DNA from: Sphingobacteriaceae bacterium GW460-11-11-14-LB5 | Lineage (GTDB): Bacteria; Bacteroidota; Bacteroidia; Sphingobacteriales; Sphingobacteriaceae | Reading direction: 5' to 3' | NCBI GenBank assembly: GCA_002151545.1 | Contig: CP021237.1 | Location: forward strand, 1,302,001-1,366,000 | Length of the DNA stretch: 64,000 bases | In this document: one piece after another, positions 63,535 through 64,000 of the stretch | Layout: every line of letters starts with the position of its first letter | Position numbering within the stretch: position 1 is the first letter of the stretch | Notes under the pieces: model-generated | Seen by the model: only the letters and a program-made list of their open reading frames with translations | The model's database searches: none | Told to the model about the DNA's origin: nothing | Position numbers and translations under genes: made by a program

Positions 63535-64000
63535 ATGAGAAATACGAAAACTACTTATTTAGCTTTTTTTACCTGCCTGATCTGCATCGGTTTTTGTGGT
63601 TTTATTTCCGATAAACAGTCCTACCCGCGTTTAGGTATTGTATCTGGTTTAACACAGGATAGTTTAGCTTACGTTTCGGGTTTTAAAATGATTGGCGAAT
63701 CGGTTCCAAAGATGCTTTCGCCTGTTTTAACAGATGATCAGTTTCGTGACAATTTGAAAAAGATTAAAGCTGCAAAATGTAAAGTGTTAACCTGCAATCT
63801 TTTTTACCCGGCGAGTATAAAAATAGCTGGGCCAGATGAAGATGAAGCAAAGGTTTTAGCATATACCGAAACGGTTCTTTCCAGAGCGCAGCAAGCGGGA
63901 ATCAAGTTTATTGTTTTGGGTAGCTCGGGTGCAAGGAGTATTCCGGCAGATTATAATATCGTTAAGGCAAAATCAGATTTTATTCGTTTGGGCAAAAAAC
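63535..64000 (+). CDS. Sugar phosphate isomerase/epimerase-like (xylose isomerase-like TIM barrel) protein, partial
   Basis: ATG 63535 opens a signal peptide (FFTCLICIGFCGFIS), then YPRLGIVSGLTQDSLAYVSGFKMIGESV and the strand-helix pattern KIKAAKCKVLTCNLFYP and VLSRAQQAGIKFIVLGSSGAR. This is the layout of AP endonuclease 2-like/xylose isomerase-like TIM barrels in Bacteroidota, which are usually exported and of unclear function. 155 codons lie in the window; the rest runs off the end, so metal ligands cannot be checked. Confidence 0.8.
   Translation, partial: MRNTKTTYLAFFTCLICIGFCGFISDKQSYPRLGIVSGLTQDSLAYVSGFKMIGESVPKMLSPVLTDDQFRDNLKKIKAAKCKVLTCNLFYPASIKIAGPDEDEAKVLAYTETVLSRAQQAGIKFIVLGSSGARSIPADYNIVKAKSDFIRLGKK

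Noticed and set aside
1-64000. tRNA, rRNA, CRISPR array, insertion sequence or prophage
   Set aside because: I scanned the intergenic stretches and saw no cloverleaf-like sequence, no regular spaced repeats and no transposase or integrase motif.

Overview
The window is chromosomal DNA of a Bacteroidota bacterium, most likely Sphingobacteriaceae (Pedobacter or Mucilaginibacter type). This is an inference from four complete SusC/SusD transporter pairs, many lipoproteins and outer-membrane proteins, A/T-rich non-coding DNA, the near absence of Shine-Dalgarno sites, and repeated TAnnTTTG (-7 type) promoter elements. I see no rRNA, tRNA, CRISPR array, transposase, phage or plasmid gene.

Layout. 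1-4.7 kb (minus strand): the N-terminal part of a sulfatase, an astacin-type metalloprotease with a lectin-like tail, an outer-membrane barrel-like protein and a gene remnant. 5.2-8.7 kb: a frameshifted SDR reductase, an NAD(P)-binding SDR, an AraC regulator and a YceI protein. 9.1-15.1 kb: SusC, SusD and a secreted endonuclease/exonuclease/phosphatase-fold enzyme, then a housekeeping-like ABC-F ATPase. 17.0-25.7 kb: a candidate sulfur-scavenging operon, made of an inverted repeat and promoter, an unannotated 37-codon cysteine-rich leader ORF, a secreted formylglycine-generating enzyme, SusC, SusD and a large Cys-type sulfatase, ending at a strong terminator. 25.7-35.3 kb: a frameshifted M28-like gene, a PL8 polysaccharide lyase, a DUF2807 protein, a membrane adenylate cyclase, structured non-coding DNA, and a GH105 / PL22-like pair for pectin oligomers. 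35.7-51.0 kb: a seven-gene operon with three fasciclin (FAS1) lipoproteins interleaved with two SusC/SusD pairs and no degradative enzyme, closed by a long palindromic repeat. 51.1-64 kb: ordinary functions (MpaB-type oxygenase with a membrane partner, Lrp regulator, Ohr/OsmC and alpha/beta hydrolase, ABC-F with TetR, LytS/LytTR two-component pair, DUF1223 protein, YeiH-type transporter, a second DUF2807 protein and the start of a sugar-phosphate isomerase-like protein).

How the genes fit together. SusC barrels and SusD lipoproteins form outer-membrane uptake complexes. In the 17-25 kb operon the formylglycine-generating enzyme would activate the co-exported sulfatase, so the unit can import a sulfate ester and release sulfate. 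The cysteine-codon-rich leader suggests control by cysteine supply. That operon, and the FAS1-SusCD operon, are the two most interesting items. Two genes (SDR at about 5.89 kb and M28-like at about 26.26 kb) each carry a single-base deletion type frameshift, which may be true decay or sequence error.
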